This document shows, one piece after another, positions 57,466 to 57,928 of a stretch of DNA of 57,928 nt (position 1 is its first letter; each line of letters opens with the position of its first letter). The notes under the pieces were generated by a model, which saw nothing but the letters and a program-made list of their open reading frames with translations, was not told where the DNA came from and made no database searches. Made by a program: the position numbers and the translations under genes. Origin of the DNA: Candidatus Woesearchaeota archaeon (lineage in GTDB: Archaea > Nanobdellota > Nanobdellia > Woesearchaeales > GW2011-AR9); assembly GCA_023265685.1 (NCBI GenBank), contig JAHFSP010000006.1, forward strand, positions 1 through 57,928. Reading direction: 5' to 3'.

Positions 57466-57834
57466 ATGGATGATAATTACAGTAAAACCGGAAATGTTGA
57501 AACCTATTATTTTGAAAGAAAAAAATTATGTGTCGTTGAGCGTAGTAGATTTGGTACAGAATATATCGCATTAATTCCAGAGTTTGATCTTTTAGATTTA
57601 ATTTCAGGACTGGAACCATCTGAGCGAATTAATTTGAGAAAGAATGAAAGAGGATTGTATGAAACTTTAAGAGGACATAATATCGATCCAGACGCAATCA
57701 TTTCCAACCCTGATCTTGCTGTTTTTGTCTTGGATAATAATTGTCGCAATCTTACTCAAACTTATCGCAAAAGTTATAGAGCTTGGAAATTGATCAAAGA
57801 GCGCGGGCTTGAAGAGAAGATATTTAAAAAGTAG
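57466..57834 (+). CDS. Hypothetical protein, 122 aa
   Basis: Not recognised. A soluble charged protein: NVETYYFERKKLCVVERSRF, LIPEFDLLDLISGLEPSERI, then helices (CRNLTQTYRKSYRAWKLIKE). Start taken at ATG 57466; an in-frame alternative start at 57448 has no better support. It diverges from the double Lrp gene and may be under its control. Not interrupted by the window edge; a hairpin follows at 57875. Confidence 0.6.
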   Translation: MDDNYSKTGNVETYYFERKKLCVVERSRFGTEYIALIPEFDLLDLISGLEPSERINLRKNERGLYETLRGHNIDPDAIISNPDLAVFVLDNNCRNLTQTYRKSYRAWKLIKERGLEEKIFKK

Positions 57835-57874
57835 AATTGTATAACTGCTTTTTTCATAACTCAAGATAAGAAAA

Positions 57875-57887
57875 GCCCCAATGGGGC
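57875..57887 (+). terminator. GC hairpin after the last gene
   Basis: GCCCC-AAT-GGGGC, a perfect 5-bp GC stem with three-base loop, followed by an AT-rich stretch (ATAATAATTTAATAG). It resembles a terminator or leader hairpin; the T-run is weak. Confidence 0.4.
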
Positions 57888-57928
57888 ATAATAATTTAAT
57901 AGTTAGTAAAATGCAGTGGTCCGTCCAT

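Overview
The window reads as chromosomal DNA of an archaeon. Evidence: an A-type ATP synthase operon in the order H-I-K-E-C-F-A-B-D, a Spt5-SecE gene pair, an SRP RNA, a tRNA-Ser with introns, ZPR1, and the DUF2072/DUF2073/small-GTPase set. About half of the genes have a TATA box 25-30 bases before the start codon and no Shine-Dalgarno site, so they are probably leaderless; genes inside operons use an AGGTGAT-type site. The base composition is AT-rich. Small size, many short orphan genes and bacterial-type additions (UvrB, UvrC, LemA, RelE, a sigma factor) suggest a DPANN-type lineage, but no lineage marker is present to prove it.

Layout. 1-2.5 kb: three single genes on the + strand (M20 amidohydrolase, PurE-like, deoxyribosyltransferase-like) that may serve nucleobase metabolism. 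2.5-6.9 kb: a zinc-metalloprotease gene interrupted by an in-frame TGA, a DUF483 gene, a cation/proton antiporter, and a three-gene operon of a 48-aa zinc protein, a zinc ribbon and exonuclease III. 7.0-8.9 kb: a divergent pair, a protein with four Fis-like helix-turn-helix units and a FliA-type sigma factor, which share one palindromic TATA box. 8.9-18.5 kb, all on the - strand: uvrC, a protein kinase, lemA/zinc ribbon/TPM, a SNF2 helicase with a coiled-coil partner, and uvrB. 18.7-24.7 kb: an orphan gene, a radical SAM pair, a plasmanylethanolamine desaturase (PEDS1/CarF) homologue, a PD-(D/E)XK protein, a tRNA-Ser(CGA) with three introns, a GNAT enzyme, Spt5 and SecE.

24.8-33.6 kb: uracil-DNA glycosylase, ZPR1, the DUF2072/DUF2073/GTPase set, a small membrane protein with two tandem paralogues, a RelE-type toxin-antitoxin pair, a nucleotidyltransferase with an internal duplication, and peptidase E. 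33.6-36.4 kb: a structured leader before a secreted coiled-coil protein and a lipoprotein, then QueG. 36.4-41.4 kb: a phosphoribosyltransferase-like gene and a - strand operon of two lipoproteins and two or three orphans. 41.5-46.9 kb: an AbrB-PhoU regulator, a membrane-anchored APH-fold kinase, SRP RNA, twin cysteine-hydrolase-like genes, and an HTH-nucleotidyltransferase/HEPN pair behind a palindromic operator. 47.0-55.6 kb: the ATP synthase operon. 55.7-57.9 kb: an NYN-domain gene with a small membrane protein, a fused double Lrp/AsnC regulator and an orphan gene.

The most unusual system is the sigma factor/Fis-repeat pair. Archaeal RNA polymerase works with TBP and TFB, not sigma factors. 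Here a complete FliA-like protein is placed back to back with a multi-HTH protein on an archaeal-style bidirectional promoter. The three-intron tRNA, the ether-lipid desaturase homologue and the interrupted metalloprotease are the next most notable. All assignments come from reading the sequence alone; no searches were run.
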